Part shown: one piece after another, positions 62,281 to 64,000 of the stretch
Layout of the letters: the number at the start of each line of letters is the position of its first letter
How positions within the stretch are numbered: the stretch's first letter is position 1
Origin: Tomocerus qinae
Taxonomy: Eukaryota > Arthropoda > Collembola > Entomobryomorpha > Tomoceridae
Reading direction: 5' to 3'
Assembly: GCA_020055645.1 (NCBI GenBank)
Contig: CM034546.1
Location: 54,002,001 to 54,066,000 of the forward strand
DNA length: 64,000 nt
The notes under the pieces: model-generated
What the model saw: the letters and a program-made list of their open reading frames with translations, nothing else
The model's database searches: none
Told to the model about the DNA's origin: nothing
Translations under genes and position numbers: made by a program

Positions 62281-64000
62281 ACTAACATGAACAAAAATAT
62301 TAAATATCAGTAAGACTTACTAAACACATAAATCAATATAAAATTCTAGTTTTGTTATTTATGTTTGAATGCTTATAGAAAACTAAGGTTTACCTAATTA
62401 ACTTTTATTAGGAAATGAATGGTATAAGACATAGACATAACTAACAATCGCTTGTGTCTGATATTTTCCCGTCAAATTAAAAGGCTAAATAAATTGAAGA
62501 AGATTTTGTGAATGGGGTATCTTCAGAAAGCATTTGCAGCCGCCGGAGTGAATGACTCGGAGTCAGAGTCAGAAAGGAAGTGCAGAGAAGATATTGATTT
62601 TCTGTTCTAAGATGTAGCGATGAGATAATAGCTTCATGAGAAAGTATTTGAACTCATCCCTACGTATTATGTCATTGAATCCTGAAGTAGTGATTTGTTA
62701 ATAAGCTATAATTTCAAATTTGTTTTAGATCAAAAGATTTACTGTATCGAGTAATTTGACTAAGAAATAACTGTTTGTTCAGTTTAATTGAGTAGTTAAA
62801 ATATCGAAAATTAACTTTGATATTGCCAAAATTGTCACAAACGTGTACTTCATGATATTATCATTTCATTATTAAATGTTGATTTTCGGCATTTATTTTA
62901 ACTACACTACTTTATTATTAGTTTCGGGGGGGGACTAACATTTCATGTAGATATTTTAATTTATATATTCCCGCTTAGAGCAAAAACTTTTAGCATTTTT
63001 GACTAAAATGAATCAAAATGGCTTTCAGAAAATCCAGCGGAGCACGAATTTCTTTTCCATTTTGAGAGAAAATATTATTTTTCTTATCGATTTCAGGGAT
63101 GGCTTCAGCCCGTAAAAGCCCCTCTCAAAACTTCCTTGCTATTGAACTTTAATCATAAAGTTCAACGTATTCATTATAGTATAACCCCATTAATTACCCC
63201 AGAATAGAGTCCAGAGATAGTAAATTATACTTAATATAAAAAGTACTTAACTTCATGTAAAATGTCTATTAAAATATGTAGTAATGTTAAGTAATTGACA
63301 CAGTGAACCGTAAATGCCACATGCCGTGGTAATTGCCACACAAAAGCGGTGTACGACATGCCATAAATTAAAAAATTTTGCCAAAAATCTAAAACGATGT
63401 CTTTATATTAATTAATAATATTTGCGGCCGGTCACCAAATTAAAACAAATAGTATTGAATTGTCTCTAATACTACTTGTCTGTGATATCCTGGAGTTGAG
63501 AAGAACGTCAATAATAATTTTGGCTTAACTTCTTTTACTTTTAACATCTTTATTAAAATTGGGTGATAATATTAAGCGATACTTTTTTCATTTACTTTTA
63601 ACTGTCTTTTATTGTACACAGAATCCAATTACAATCAACATAATATTAGGCTGCTTTATAAAAGTAATAAATAAGATTAAAAATTAAATGTGAACCTACT
63701 TACTCAAATGACTCATATTTCCTACCAAGTATAGCAACGTATAGCAGTGCAGTAGAATGTCTAGCTCTACTTTACCTAACCAATAATACATGTTTATCTA
63801 AACGTAATAAATAATATATTATTGCTTTCTCGAGAAATAGAAACTACTGGCATTATGAATCATAATGACTTACTGACTACATTATATTATTATAGTGATT
63901 GGGGATCGGTATAGTCTTCCAATGTAAACTAAGCCAAGGAAAAAGTATTTGAATTGGTATATAACAGCCTTAATAGCAATATCTCTTAATTTTATACTGT

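Larger units (their letters stand above)
59568..64000. repeat. Type II unit E, near-identical to unit D
   Basis: It matches 50968-55460 almost base for base and begins in mid-sequence right at the gap. The offset drifts from 8600 to about 8540 over 4.4 kb, so unit D has a net excess of about 60 bases, mostly single-base additions. This is either a recent tandem duplication or an alternative allele or assembly duplicate. Apart from the two small frames listed separately, no gene is seen. Confidence 0.85.

Noticed and set aside
1..64000. CRISPR arrays, tRNAs, rRNAs or bacterial gene clusters
   Set aside because: All tandem arrays found are minisatellites without spacer structure; no cloverleaf or rRNA motif was recognised; spliced genes and transposon types indicate an animal genome.

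Overview
This window is animal nuclear DNA, most likely from an arthropod (probably a hexapod). It is very AT-rich, its genes are split by GT-AG introns, it is packed with eukaryotic DNA transposons (Helitrons, piggyBac-like and Mutator-like elements, fold-back MITEs), and it carries a seven-transmembrane chemoreceptor-type gene. No bacterial operons, CRISPR arrays, rRNAs or tRNAs were recognised.

The backbone is a set of old segmental duplications. Type I units hold a Y-family DNA polymerase eta-like gene. Unit 1 covers about 1-16390 (gene 6131-11860), unit 2 about 16391-29111 (gene 22142-25874) and unit 3 about 36479-49020 (gene 39675-47107). All three genes have the same three-exon structure (119 nt, 836 nt, 317-323 nt), matching splice phases and full reading frames of 423-425 codons. 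They end right after the little-finger domain, so they are catalytic cores without the ubiquitin-binding and PCNA-binding tail of ordinary Pol eta. Introns differ mainly through transposon insertions.

Type II units (about 29560-32270 plus 36081-36478; 50690-55735; 59568-64000; a decayed one at about 57300-59467) have no recognised gene of their own, but they share a 5' sector and two short conserved reading frames with type I. One adjoins a chemoreceptor-like gene on the minus strand (57143-55735), and a broken copy of its last exon lies at 36285-36478.

Many insertions can be delimited because the paralogous unit preserves the empty site: a Helitron at 7869-9608 (partner 26665-28416), a second Helitron family in both introns of polymerase copy 3, a piggyBac-like MITE at 23309-24104, fold-back elements at 19833-20071 and 38032-38306, and three elements with 9-11 bp target duplications. 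The last 4.4 kb, after a 100-N gap, nearly repeats 50968-55460 and may be an assembly duplication. The most noteworthy content is the tandem array of tail-less Pol eta cores.
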